DNA from: Acidovorax_G sp046289925
GTDB taxonomy: Bacteria > Pseudomonadota > Gammaproteobacteria > Burkholderiales > Burkholderiaceae_C
Direction: 5' to 3'
Assembly: GCA_046289925.1 (NCBI GenBank)
Contig: JBKBUN010000057.1
Coordinates: 1 to 17,837 of the forward strand
Length of the DNA: 17,837 nt
Part shown: positions 1 to 6,810 of the stretch, one piece after another
How positions within the stretch are numbered: the stretch's first letter is position 1
Layout: every line of letters starts with the position of its first letter
Notes under the pieces: generated by a model
Database searches by the model: none
The model's input: the letters and a program-made list of their open reading frames with translations, nothing else
Told to the model about the DNA's origin: nothing
Program-made: the position numbers and the translations under genes

Positions 1-2
1 AA

Positions 3-1886
3 ACGCCACAGCAGTTCGTAGCCGACATTGCCGCGGGTCGCAAGCAGTACCTGGACGGCTTTCACATCCAGTTCGACAACTGGCACAGCACCGACGCGCC
101 CGAAAACCACGAGCTGGCCCAACAGATCTACCTGGATCTCAAGGCCAATGGACTGATCGAGACGCGCACCATCGAACAGTTCTTCGACCCCGAGAAGAAC
201 ATGTTCCTGCCCGACCGCTTCATCAAGGGCGAATGCCCGCGCTGCCACGCCAAAGACCAGTACGGCGACAACTGCGAGCACTGCGGTGCGGTGTACGCGC
301 CCACCGATCTGATCGAGCCGTACTCGGCACTGTCGGGCGCCAAACCAGTGCTCAAGAGTTCGGACCATTTCTTCTTCAAACTGTCGGACCCGCGCTGCGT
401 GGCCTTTCTCGAAGAATGGACGCAGGATGGGCGCCTGCAGCCCGAGGTGGCCAACAAGGTCAAGGAATGGTTCAGCGTGCGCACCAACCCCGACGGCACC
501 ACCAGCGAAGGCCTGGGCGACTGGGACATCTCGCGCGACGCGCCCTACTTCGGCATCGAGATTCCGGGAGCGCCGGGCAAATACTTCTATGTGTGGCTCG
601 ATGCACCGATTGGCTACCTGGCCTCGCTCAAGAACCTGCTGGAGCGCCGCGGCGAGGACTACGCCGCCTACATGGCCGACCCGCAGTTGGAGCAGTACCA
701 CTTCATCGGCAAAGACATCGTGACCTTCCACACGCTGTTCTGGCCGGCCATGCTCAAGTTCAGCGGCCGCAAGGTGCCCAATAGCGTGTTCGTGCACGGC
801 TTCCTCACGGTGAACAACGGCGAGAAGATGAGCAAGAGCCGCGGCACGGGGCTGGACCCGCTCAAGTACCTGCGCCTGGGTATGAACGCCGAATGGCTGC
901 GCTACTACCTGGCGGCCAAACTCAGCGCGCGCAACGAAGACATCGACTTCAACGCCGACGACTTCCTGGCGCGCGTCAACAGCGACCTGATCGGCAAATA
1001 CGTGAACATCGCCAGCCGCGCGGCCGGCTTCATCAGCAAGCGCTTTGGCGGTGCTCTGGGCGAGGTGTCGGCCGATGGCGATGCGCTGCTCGAACACCTG
1101 CGCACCGCCGCCCCGGGCATTGTCGAACTGCTGGCCGAGCGCGAGTACGGCAAGGCCCTGCGCGAAACCATGCTGCTGGCCGACCGCGTGAACGAGTACG
1201 TGGACCAGAACAAGCCCTGGGAACTGGCCAAGCAGGACGGCATGCAAGCCCGCCTGCACGACGTGTGCACCACCTGCATCGAAGCCTTCCGCATCCTCAC
1301 CATCCTGCTCAAGCCCGTGCTGCCTGCGCTGGCTGCGCAGGTCGAGGCCTTCTTGCAGGTCGCACCGCTGCGCTTTGACAGCGTCCAGCAGCCGCTGGGC
1401 GCAGGCCACCGCATCGGCACCTACCAGCACCTGATGCAGCGCGTGGACATCAAACAGCTTGAAGCTTTGTTTGAGCCTCAAGACCAGCAAAGTCAAGCAC
1501 AAGCCGCTACAGAAGTTGCAGCACCAGGTGGTGAGAGCATTGCCCCCGTGATCACCATCGACGACTTTGCCAAGGTGGACCTGCGCATTGCGCGCATCGT
1601 GCAATGCGAGCGTGTCGAAGGCTCGACCAAGCTGTTGCGCCTGACGCTGGACGTGGGCGAAGGCCGTACGCGCAACGTGTTCAGCGGCATTGCCAGCGCC
1701 TACCAGCCCGAAGACCTGGTGGGCAAGCACACGGTGATGGTGGCCAACCTCGCGCCGCGCAAGATGAAGTTCGGCATCTCCGAAGGCATGGTGCTGGCCG
1801 CCAGCCATGCCGACGAACCACAGCAGCCGGGCATCTACCTGCTGGAGCCCGTGGCCGGTGCGCAGCCGGGCATGCGCGTGCGCTAA
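3..1886 (+). CDS. metG: Methionyl-tRNA synthetase, 3' part (5' end outside window)
   Basis: Cytosolic class Ia aminoacyl-tRNA synthetase that charges tRNA-Met with methionine. The frame is open from the first bases of the window with no stop, so the gene is cut by the window edge and the HIGH motif lies upstream; the ATG at 201 is internal. Visible features are the zinc-knuckle cysteines (CPRC and CEHCG, about 234-290), the KMSKS signature at 825-839, the helical anticodon-binding domain (about 900-1430), and a C-terminal EMAP/Trbp111-like tRNA-binding domain (about 1540-1886, beginning ITIDDFAKVDLRIARIV), as in dimeric long-form MetG. The linker between the last two domains is Gln/Ala-rich and carries a 17-bp match to a repeat at 17321-17337. 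The TAA stop lies immediately beside a MITE-like repeat, which replaces any normal 3' flank. Identity is certain. Confidence 0.97.
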   Translation, partial: TPQQFVADIAAGRKQYLDGFHIQFDNWHSTDAPENHELAQQIYLDLKANGLIETRTIEQFFDPEKNMFLPDRFIKGECPRCHAKDQYGDNCEHCGAVYAPTDLIEPYSALSGAKPVLKSSDHFFFKLSDPRCVAFLEEWTQDGRLQPEVANKVKEWFSVRTNPDGTTSEGLGDWDISRDAPYFGIEIPGAPGKYFYVWLDAPIGYLASLKNLLERRGEDYAAYMADPQLEQYHFIGKDIVTFHTLFWPAMLKFSGRKVPNSVFVHGFLTVNNGEKMSKSRGTGLDPLKYLRLGMNAEWLRYYLAAKLSARNEDIDFNADDFLARVNSDLIGKYVNIASRAAGFISKRFGGALGEVSADGDALLEHLRTAAPGIVELLAEREYGKALRETMLLADRVNEYVDQNKPWELAKQDGMQARLHDVCTTCIEAFRILTILLKPVLPALAAQVEAFLQVAPLRFDSVQQPLGAGHRIGTYQHLMQRVDIKQLEALFEPQDQQSQAQAATEVAAPGGESIAPVITIDDFAKVDLRIARIVQCERVEGSTKLLRLTLDVGEGRTRNVFSGIASAYQPEDLVGKHTVMVANLAPRKMKFGISEGMVLAASHADEPQQPGIYLLEPVAGAQPGMRVR

Positions 1887-1887
1887 G

Positions 1888-1963
1888 CCTAGGAGCCTGT
1901 CGGACTTGGGAATCGTCGGCTGCAAATGGGCCGCAGCGGTCCATTTTTCACCGTCTTTTGGCC
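1888..1963 (+). repeat. MITE-like repeat copy 1, truncated by assembly gap
   Basis: The left end of the same element seen at 2352-2520 and 5150-5331: it begins CCTAGGAGCCTGTCGG and runs with few differences up to TTTTGGCC. There the sequence breaks into Ns, inside the left arm of the element's central hairpin. The element starts one base after the metG stop codon. If the family makes 5-bp target duplications, the left duplicate would be CTAAG at 1883-1887, which includes the stop codon itself. The right end is missing, so the insertion cannot be checked. Confidence 0.9.
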
Positions 1964-1972
1964 NNNNNNNNN
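1964..1972. other. Assembly gap (9 N)
   Basis: Nine Ns interrupt repeat copy 1 at its hairpin. On the other side the sequence resumes inside an unrelated open reading frame, with no right half of the repeat. The 9-base length is therefore almost certainly nominal: at least about 95 bp of repeat and the 5' part of the next gene are missing. Adjacency of metG and the next gene is a scaffolding claim, not something the sequence shows. Confidence 0.9.
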
Positions 1973-2247
1973 AGCAGGCCGTGCTGCAGGCCGTGGCCAA
2001 GGTCACCCACATTGCGCTGCCCGACGAGAAGAACGAACTCATCGGCTCGCCCATGACCGAGCCCGGCGTGATCCGCTACGCACTGGCCGCCTGGGGTCTG
2101 TGCGGCAGCGCCACCGGCGCGCGCTACACCACCACCACCGAGGTCTACCCCGACAGCGCCCGCACCACGCCCGAGGAATGCATTGCCGCGCAGGTGGCGG
2201 CGGTGTGTGCGGTGCTGGATTTTGTGCTGGGGCAGCAGGCGGGGTGA
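1973..2247 (+). CDS. Unrecognised protein, C-terminal fragment (5' end lost in gap)
   Basis: An open frame runs out of the gap and ends at TGA 2245-2247, giving about 91 residues. Codon use is strongly G/C in third positions, like the neighbouring real genes, so I read it as the 3' end of a genuine CDS. I do not recognise the family. Visible are a segment with KVTHIALPDEKNELIGSP, then WGLCGSATGARYTTTTEVYP, and a hydrophobic Ala/Val-rich C-terminal helix ending LDFVLGQQAG. The T-T-E-V pattern is loosely like the region around the catalytic Glu of M14-type carboxypeptidases, but that is only a weak guess. An ATG in this frame at 1807 lies inside metG and is not its start, since the path from there crosses the repeat and the Ns. 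Confidence 0.6.
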
Positions 2248-2351
2248 GCGTGGGCAGATGGGGAGTGCCAGGGGGCCTCACTTGGCCCCGCCCGCCTGGA
2301 CCCCTTGTCGGTTACGGTGGGGCTCTGAACCCATCACCATGCACATAGGGG
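2248..2351. other. Intergenic spacer, nothing identified
   Basis: A GC-rich spacer between the fragmentary gene and repeat copy 2. It contains an imperfect CCAGGGGGC / GCCCGCCTGG dyad (about 2268-2302) without a T-tract, which is too weak to call a terminator. Confidence 0.4.
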
Positions 2352-2520
2352 CTAGGAGCCTGTCGGACTTGGGAATCGTCGGCTGCAAATGGGCCGCAGC
2401 GGTCCATTTTCCGCCGTCTTTTGGCCCCATAGCCCCGCTATGGGGCTGCAAACACGGCGAAAACTGTCCTCGCTGGGGCTCATTTTCGCTTTCGACGCCC
2501 CAAGTCCGACAGGCTCCTAG
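2352..2520 (+). repeat. MITE-like repeat copy 2, complete
   Basis: A 169-bp element with 22-bp perfect terminal inverted repeats: the left end starts CTAGGAGCCTGTCGG and the right end is its exact reverse complement, ending CCGACAGGCTCCTAG. A 10-bp perfect inner hairpin (GCCCCATAGC, loop CCC, GCTATGGGGC) lies at 2424-2446. It has no coding capacity. The element shares ends, hairpin and interior with the copies at 1888 and 5150. On an RNA level it would fold into a long cruciform-like structure and may stop transcription arriving from either side. Confidence 0.92.
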
Positions 2521-2536
2521 GAGTCCGACAGGCTCC
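2521..2536 (+). repeat. Extra right-end remnant of the MITE
   Basis: Directly after copy 2, the 15 bases AGTCCGACAGGCTCC of its right end occur again, separated by TAGG only. This is either a tandem duplication of the element's end or what is left of a second copy. GGGGC at 2348-2352 and GGGGC at 2537-2541 bracket copy 2 plus this remnant and could be the target duplication of the whole composite. Confidence 0.75.
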
Positions 2537-2571
2537 GGGGCAGCTAGCGGCAAAACGCAAGACTCCCCTGG

Positions 2572-2615
2572 AAAAAACAGAAAGCCCGCAAATGCAGAAG
2601 CTTGCTGGCTTTCTG
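2572..2615 (-). terminator. Rho-independent terminator of glnS
   Basis: Read on the minus strand, it lies 13 bases past the glnS stop: CAGAAAGCC, a 20-base loop with some inner pairing (GCAA/TTGC), GGCTTTCTG, then six Ts. The stem is 9 bp and perfect, and the T-tract follows at once. Confidence 0.85.
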
Positions 2616-2628
2616 ATTGACGGGGAAA

Positions 2629-4479
2629 TCACTTGCCCCAAGAGTCCTTCAAGCCCGTCACCCGGTTGAACACCACCTTCCCGCCCACGCCGTGGTCTTT
2701 CCGGTCCGCCACGAAATACCCAAACCGTTCGAACTGAAACTTCTGATCCGGCTGGGCAGCCGCCAACGACGGCTCTACAAACGCCGTCACCACTTTCAAG
2801 CTGTCCGGGTTGAGCAAACTCAAAAAGTCCTTGCCGCCCGCGTCGGGCTGGGCGTCGGTAAACAGGCGGTCGTACAGGCGCACTTCGGCTTGCACGCCGT
2901 CGGCCACACTCACCCAGGTGATGGCGGCCTTGGCTTTCACGCTGTCGGCACCCGGGGTGCCGCTCTTGGTGCCAGGGATGACCTTGGCGTGCACTTCGGT
3001 CACAGTGCCGTTGGCATCCTTGGCGCAGCCGGTGCATTCGATGACGTAGCCGCCCTTCAGGCGCACCACGTTGCCCGGGTAGAGGCGCTTGTAGCCCTTG
3101 GGTGGCACTTCTTCAAAGTCTTCGCGCTCGATCCACACCTCTTTGCCGATCTTGAAGACGCGGTCGGGCGGCGGGGTCTGGCCTTCGGCGATGGCGCTCG
3201 GGGGCAGTGCGGGCTGGGTGCAGTCTTCGGTGTAGGTATCGCTGCCAAAGGCGTCGGCCCAGTTGGTCAGCACCAGCTTGACGGGGTCGAGCACGGCCAT
3301 GCCGCGGTGGGCCTTGCGCTCTAGGTCTTCGCGCAGACAGCCCTCCAGCGTGCTGTAGTCGATCCACGAATAGTCTTTGGTCACGCCGATGCGCTCGCAA
3401 AAGAGCTGTAGCGCCTCGGGCGTGTAGCCGCGGCGGCGCAGGCCCACGATGGTGGGCATGCGGGGGTCATCCCAGCCGCTGACGATGCCGTTGTCCACCA
3501 AATGCTTGAGCTTGCGCTTGCTGGTGACCACGTAGGTGAGGTTCAGGCGCGCAAATTCGTACTGGCGCGGCTGTGGCGTGCTGATGAGGCCGCCTTCGCG
3601 CAGGCGGTCGAGCAGCCAGTCGTAAAACGGGCGTTGGTCTTCAAACTCCAGCGTGCAAATGCTGTGGGTGATCTGCTCCAGCGCGTCTTCAATGGGGTGG
3701 GCAAAGGTGTACATCGGGTAGATGCACCACTTGTTGCCAGTGCGGTGGTGTTCTGCGTGCTTGATGCGGTAGAGGGCCGGGTCGCGCAGGTTGATGTTGG
3801 GGCTGGCCATGTCGATCTTGGCGCGCAGCACGGCTGCGCCGTCGGGCAACTTGCCGTCGCGCATCTCGCGAAAGCGCGCCAGGTTCTCGGCCGGGGTGCG
3901 GGTGCGGAAGGGGCTGTCCACGCCGGGCTTGCCAAAGTCACCGCGGTTGGCCTTCATTTCCTCGGGCGTCTGCTCGTCCACGTAGGCGTGGCCGGTTTCA
4001 ATCAGGTATTCGGCCGCTCGGTACATGAAGTCGAAGTAGTCGCTGGCCTGAAAAGGCTGCGCGCTGCCCACGGCCTGGCCCACCTGGGCCCAGTCAAAGC
4101 CCAGCCAGCGCACGGCGTCGATAATGCCGTCCACGTATTCTTGTTCTTCTTTTTCGGGATTGGTGTCGTCAAAGCGCAGGTGGCACACGCCGCCGTAGTC
4201 GCGCGCCAAGCCAAAGTTCAGGCAGATGCTTTTGGCGTGTCCTACGTGCAGGTAGCCGTTGGGCTCGGGCGGAAAGCGTGTTCGAATCTTGGCCGGGTCG
4301 GGCTCGCCCCGGGCGTGGTGGGCGGCATCGCCCGGGCTGCCGCCCCAGCGGCGGTTGGCGTAGGTGCCTTTGTCCAGGTCAGATTCGATGATCTGGCGCA
4401 AAAAGTTGCTGGGGCGGGTGGGTTCGGCGGGGGCGGCGGCGCTGGGCGCGGCGCTGTTGGCGGGGGCAGAAGTGCTCAT
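2629..4479 (-). CDS. glnS: Glutaminyl-tRNA synthetase
   Basis: Cytosolic class Ic synthetase that joins glutamine to tRNA-Gln. The HIGH-type motif appears within PEPNGYLHVGHAKS (residues 71-84) and the KMSKS-type motif as VTSKRKL, followed by the typical DNGIVSGWDDPRMPT stretch. The C-terminal half carries the two beta-barrel anticodon-binding domains. I start it at ATG 4479 (MSTSAPA, 616 aa), which has GAGG just upstream (spacing is short, 3 nt). An ATG at 4488 and a still longer open frame to 4551 exist but lack support. It is longer than the 554-residue E. coli enzyme because of an Ala/Pro-rich N-terminal tail (residues 3-24) and an insertion of about 20 residues before the HIGH region (RRWGGSPGDAAHHARG). 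It is a single-gene unit with its own terminator. The long open frame opposite (3502-4665) is an artefact of codon bias. Confidence 0.96.
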   Translation of the reverse strand: MSTSAPANSAAPSAAAPAEPTRPSNFLRQIIESDLDKGTYANRRWGGSPGDAAHHARGEPDPAKIRTRFPPEPNGYLHVGHAKSICLNFGLARDYGGVCHLRFDDTNPEKEEQEYVDGIIDAVRWLGFDWAQVGQAVGSAQPFQASDYFDFMYRAAEYLIETGHAYVDEQTPEEMKANRGDFGKPGVDSPFRTRTPAENLARFREMRDGKLPDGAAVLRAKIDMASPNINLRDPALYRIKHAEHHRTGNKWCIYPMYTFAHPIEDALEQITHSICTLEFEDQRPFYDWLLDRLREGGLISTPQPRQYEFARLNLTYVVTSKRKLKHLVDNGIVSGWDDPRMPTIVGLRRRGYTPEALQLFCERIGVTKDYSWIDYSTLEGCLREDLERKAHRGMAVLDPVKLVLTNWADAFGSDTYTEDCTQPALPPSAIAEGQTPPPDRVFKIGKEVWIEREDFEEVPPKGYKRLYPGNVVRLKGGYVIECTGCAKDANGTVTEVHAKVIPGTKSGTPGADSVKAKAAITWVSVADGVQAEVRLYDRLFTDAQPDAGGKDFLSLLNPDSLKVVTAFVEPSLAAAQPDQKFQFERFGYFVADRKDHGVGGKVVFNRVTGLKDSWGK

Positions 4480-4626
4480 GTGCCTCATTTTAGGCGGGGG
4501 GTGGGGCGCCCTTGTGTCGCCAGCCCGGGCGGGCTGTACGTTCAGAAACAATCGCGTGCCCCGGGCATGACATCCTGGGAGCTGCTTGGCGCGTTAAGCG
4601 CCTGCGGGCGGTTGCATGGGCACCTT

Positions 4627-4642
4627 CGGCGCCCTGGCGCCG
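4627..4642 (+). promoter_or_regulatory. Perfect dyad in the leader of the secreted protein gene
   Basis: CGGCGCC-CT-GGCGCCG, with 7-bp arms, lies 9 bases upstream of the AGGAGA ribosome-binding site of the gene at 4662. A 2-base loop is too tight for a normal RNA hairpin of full length. It may be a protein-binding dyad or chance in GC-rich DNA. Confidence 0.25.
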
Positions 4643-4661
4643 CCCCCTTCAGGAGACTTTC

Positions 4662-5018
4662 ATGAAGACGATTTCCAAAGCTTCTGCATTCGGCTGGCTG
4701 GCCGCCGCTGCGGTGGGCGCGGCCGCGCTGCTGGCCGCTGGTGCTGCGCAGGCGCGCGACGTGCATTGGTCGATTGGCATCAGCTCGCCCGGAGTGGCCG
4801 TGGGGGTGGGCAACAGCTACCCGGTGTACGTGGCCCCGGCCCCGGTGTATGTGCCGCCGCGCCCGGTGTACTACGCTCCGCCGCCGCCGGTTTATTACGC
4901 GCCGCCGCGGCCCATTTACTACTCGGCACCGCCCGTGGTGGTGCAGCCCTATGGGTATTACGAACGGCCGTACCGCCACCACCGCCACCACCGCCACCAT
5001 AAGCACTGGGACGATTGA
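4662..5018 (+). CDS. Small secreted Tyr/Pro-rich protein with His-rich C-terminus
   Basis: A 118-residue protein. The start at 4662 is fixed by AGGAGA 5 bases upstream and by the signal peptide it produces: basic N-terminus (MKTISK), hydrophobic Ala/Leu core (residues 9-27) and AQA cleavage site (about residue 31). The mature part has a short beta-like stretch (WSIGISSPGVAVGVG) and then about seven Tyr/Pro repeats of the form PVYVPPRPVYYAPPPPVYY. It ends in three RHH units and KHWDD. Such proteins are common and mostly uncharacterised in Burkholderiales. Export to periplasm or envelope is well supported; metal binding by the His tail is inference. It is divergent from glnS. The downstream stretch to 5149 contains GGTGGTGCGC twice (5094 and 5121) but no clear terminator. 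Confidence 0.85.
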   Translation: MKTISKASAFGWLAAAAVGAAALLAAGAAQARDVHWSIGISSPGVAVGVGNSYPVYVAPAPVYVPPRPVYYAPPPPVYYAPPRPIYYSAPPVVVQPYGYYERPYRHHRHHRHHKHWDD

Positions 5019-5149
5019 GCGCCGCCGCCGCTGCGTCACCCCGGCGCTGGCACGTAGGGGCTGCCCGCACCGCGCGCCCGCCGGTTGGCAAGGGGTGGTG
5101 CGCTCGCGGCCATGGCACAGGGTGGTGCGCAGCACGGGCAGTGCTTCAT

Positions 5150-5331
5150 CCTGGGAGCCTGTCGGACTTGGGAGTCGTCGGCTGCATGTACATGGCAAAG
5201 GGGCCGCAGCGGCCCATTGTTCACCGTCTTTGGGCCCCATAGCCCCGCTATGGGGCTGCCAACACGGCGAAAACGGTCCTCGCTGGGGCTCATGTTCGCT
5301 TTCGACGCCCCAAGTCCGACAGGCTCCTAGG
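5150..5331 (+). repeat. MITE-like repeat copy 3, complete, with target duplication
   Basis: A 182-bp copy of the same element (CCTGGGAGCCTG ... CAGGCTCCTAGG), with one mismatch in the outermost ten bases of its ends and the same 10-bp central hairpin at 5234-5256. It is about 11 bp longer than copy 2 because TGTACATGGCAAAGG replaces a shorter stretch around 5187-5201. It is flanked on both sides by TTCAT (5145-5149 and 5332-5336), as expected for transposition with a 5-bp target duplication. It separates the secreted-protein gene from aroQ and leaves aroQ only 54 bases of own upstream DNA. Confidence 0.92.
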
Positions 5332-5385
5332 TTCATTTCATAATCAGCGGCTCCACCCTTGCCAACCTGTGCGGAGCCTGCTGTC

Positions 5386-5841
5386 GTGAAAACCGTTTTC
5401 GTCCTCAATGGCCCCAACCTGAACCTGCTGGGCACGCGCGAGCCTGCGGTGTATGGCGCGCAGACGCTGGCCGATGTCGAGCAACTGTGCGAGGCGGCCT
5501 GCGCGCGTCACGGTTTTGCGCTGCGCTTTCACCAAAGCAACTATGAAGGCGCACTGGTAGATTGGATCCACGAGGCTGGTCGCCTGCATGCGCAGGGCGC
5601 GCTGGCGGGCGTGGTGCTCAACGCCGGGGCTTACACCCACACCAGCATTGCGCTGCTGGATGCCGTCAAGGGTACCGGCGTGACGCTGGTGGAACTGCAC
5701 ATCAGCAACGTGCATGCGCGCGAGAGCTTCCGCCACCATTCGTACCTCTCGGGCGTGGCCCGGGCTGTGATGTGCGGCTTTGGCGTAGGCGGCTACGGCT
5801 TGGCCATCGACGGGCTGGCGCAGTGGCAGGCTGCGGTCTGA
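5386..5841 (+). CDS. aroQ: 3-dehydroquinate dehydratase, type II
   Basis: Shikimate-pathway enzyme that removes water from 3-dehydroquinate to give 3-dehydroshikimate; type II enzymes are cytosolic dodecamers. Diagnostic motifs are NGPNLNLLGTREP (residues 8-20) with the catalytic Arg18 and Tyr23, FHQSNYEGALVDWIHEA, NAGAYTHTSIAL (residues 79-90), ELHISNVHARESFR with the catalytic His105, and GFGVGGYGLAID. I choose the GTG at 5386 (151 aa) because family members begin at this (M)KTVFVLNGPN and GGAG lies about 9 bases upstream. An in-frame TTG at 5359 would add nine unconserved residues. A MITE copy ends 54 bp upstream, so the promoter must lie within or just after that repeat, or transcription must read through it. 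Confidence 0.96.
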   Translation: MKTVFVLNGPNLNLLGTREPAVYGAQTLADVEQLCEAACARHGFALRFHQSNYEGALVDWIHEAGRLHAQGALAGVVLNAGAYTHTSIALLDAVKGTGVTLVELHISNVHARESFRHHSYLSGVARAVMCGFGVGGYGLAIDGLAQWQAAV

Positions 5842-5863
5842 GGCGCGGACCCCGTTCCACCCC

Positions 5864-6736
5864 ATGGGCCCGCTGCGCCACACCATGACCTCGATTGCCC
5901 CCGACGCCCTTCTTGACACCCCGACAAACCCCGCTGCCGCCAGCCGCTTGCCCACGCTGTTTGTGTCGCATGGCGCACCGCTGTTTGCCGTCGATGCAGG
6001 CGAGAGCGGCCCGGCCCTCACGCGCTGGGGCGCGGCGCTGCGGGCGCGGCACCCGGGCCTCAAGGGCGTGGTGCTGATGTCGCCGCACTGGATGGCGCGC
6101 GGCCCAGCCGTGATGACCAACCCCCGGCCCGCCACATGGCACGACTTTGGCGGCTTTCCACCTGCGTTGTACCAATTGCAGTACCCGGCCCCGGGTTCAC
6201 CGGCGTTGGCCCAGCGCGTGCAGGGCCTGTGGCAGGCCGCGGGCGTGTCCGCGCAGGCCGACCCCGAACGACCGCTGGACCACGGTGCCTGGGTGCCGTT
6301 GATGCACCTGTTTCCGCAGGCCGATGTGCCGGTGGTGCAGGTGGCGCTGCCTGCAGGGGCGCGCGCGGCCGATGTGCTGGCCTTGGGCGCGGCCCTGCAG
6401 CCCCTGCGCGATGAAGGCGTGTTGGTGGTGGGCACTGGCAGCATGACGCACAACCTGCAGGAATTGGGGGGCGCAAAGGACGCCCCCGCGCCTTATGTGA
6501 CGGCTTTCAGCCGCTGGGTGGAAGACGCCGTGGCGCGGGGCGACTTGGCCGCGCTGCTGGACTACCGCTGCCAGGCCCCGCACGCAGCCCGTGCCCACCC
6601 GACCGAAGACCACTTTTTGCCACTGTTTTTTGTACTGGGTGCCGCAGGCGCTGGGGCTCGGACCGACTACCTGAGCCGCGAGGTGATGTACGGCATGCTT
6701 GCCATGGACAGCTTTGCGCTGCATGCTGCGCATTGA
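5864..6736 (+). CDS. Extradiol ring-cleavage dioxygenase, LigB / 4,5-DOPA dioxygenase family
   Basis: A 290-residue member of the class III extradiol dioxygenase superfamily (YgiD/DODA branch), cytosolic and metal-dependent. Signature blocks are LPTLFVSHGAP (His36), VVLMSPHWM (His75), ERPLDHGAWVPL, GTGSMTHNL and HPTEDHFLPLFF. These supply the conserved metal-binding and acid-base histidines. E. coli YgiD opens the ring of DOPA, but the physiological substrate of bacterial members is generally unknown, so no pathway is claimed. Neither possible start (ATG 5864 or ATG 5885, giving MTSIAPDAL) has a convincing ribosome-binding site, and the conserved part begins only near residue 29. It follows aroQ by 22 bp on the same strand and may be co-transcribed with it. 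Confidence 0.88.
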   Translation: MGPLRHTMTSIAPDALLDTPTNPAAASRLPTLFVSHGAPLFAVDAGESGPALTRWGAALRARHPGLKGVVLMSPHWMARGPAVMTNPRPATWHDFGGFPPALYQLQYPAPGSPALAQRVQGLWQAAGVSAQADPERPLDHGAWVPLMHLFPQADVPVVQVALPAGARAADVLALGAALQPLRDEGVLVVGTGSMTHNLQELGGAKDAPAPYVTAFSRWVEDAVARGDLAALLDYRCQAPHAARAHPTEDHFLPLFFVLGAAGAGARTDYLSREVMYGMLAMDSFALHAAH

Positions 6737-6810
6737 GGGGCCCGGCCCGGTGCTGCCGCCACAGGCGGGCCTGCCGGGGTCGTGGCCAAAATCCCTTGTC
6801 GTGCTTGTCC

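Noticed and set aside
1807..2247. Single plus-strand frame running from inside metG across the repeat and the Ns
   Set aside because: Its first part is metG in another frame and a MITE, and the gap length is unknown. Only the part after the gap is kept as a gene fragment.
3502..4665. 387-codon plus-strand frame opposite glnS
   Set aside because: Val/Gly/Ala-rich shadow without domains; the minus strand encodes an unmistakable glutaminyl-tRNA synthetase with a proper start and terminator.
1888..5331. Repeated units considered as a CRISPR array or a Rho-independent terminator family
   Set aside because: Units are 169-182 bp with inverted ends and irregular spacing of hundreds to thousands of bases, without spacers or cas genes. 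There is no T-tract after the hairpins.
4542..5435. 297-codon minus-strand frame across the MITE and the secreted-protein gene
   Set aside because: Arg/His/Val-rich translation of repeat and reverse complement. No start signal, no family, and it overlaps a gene with a clear signal peptide.
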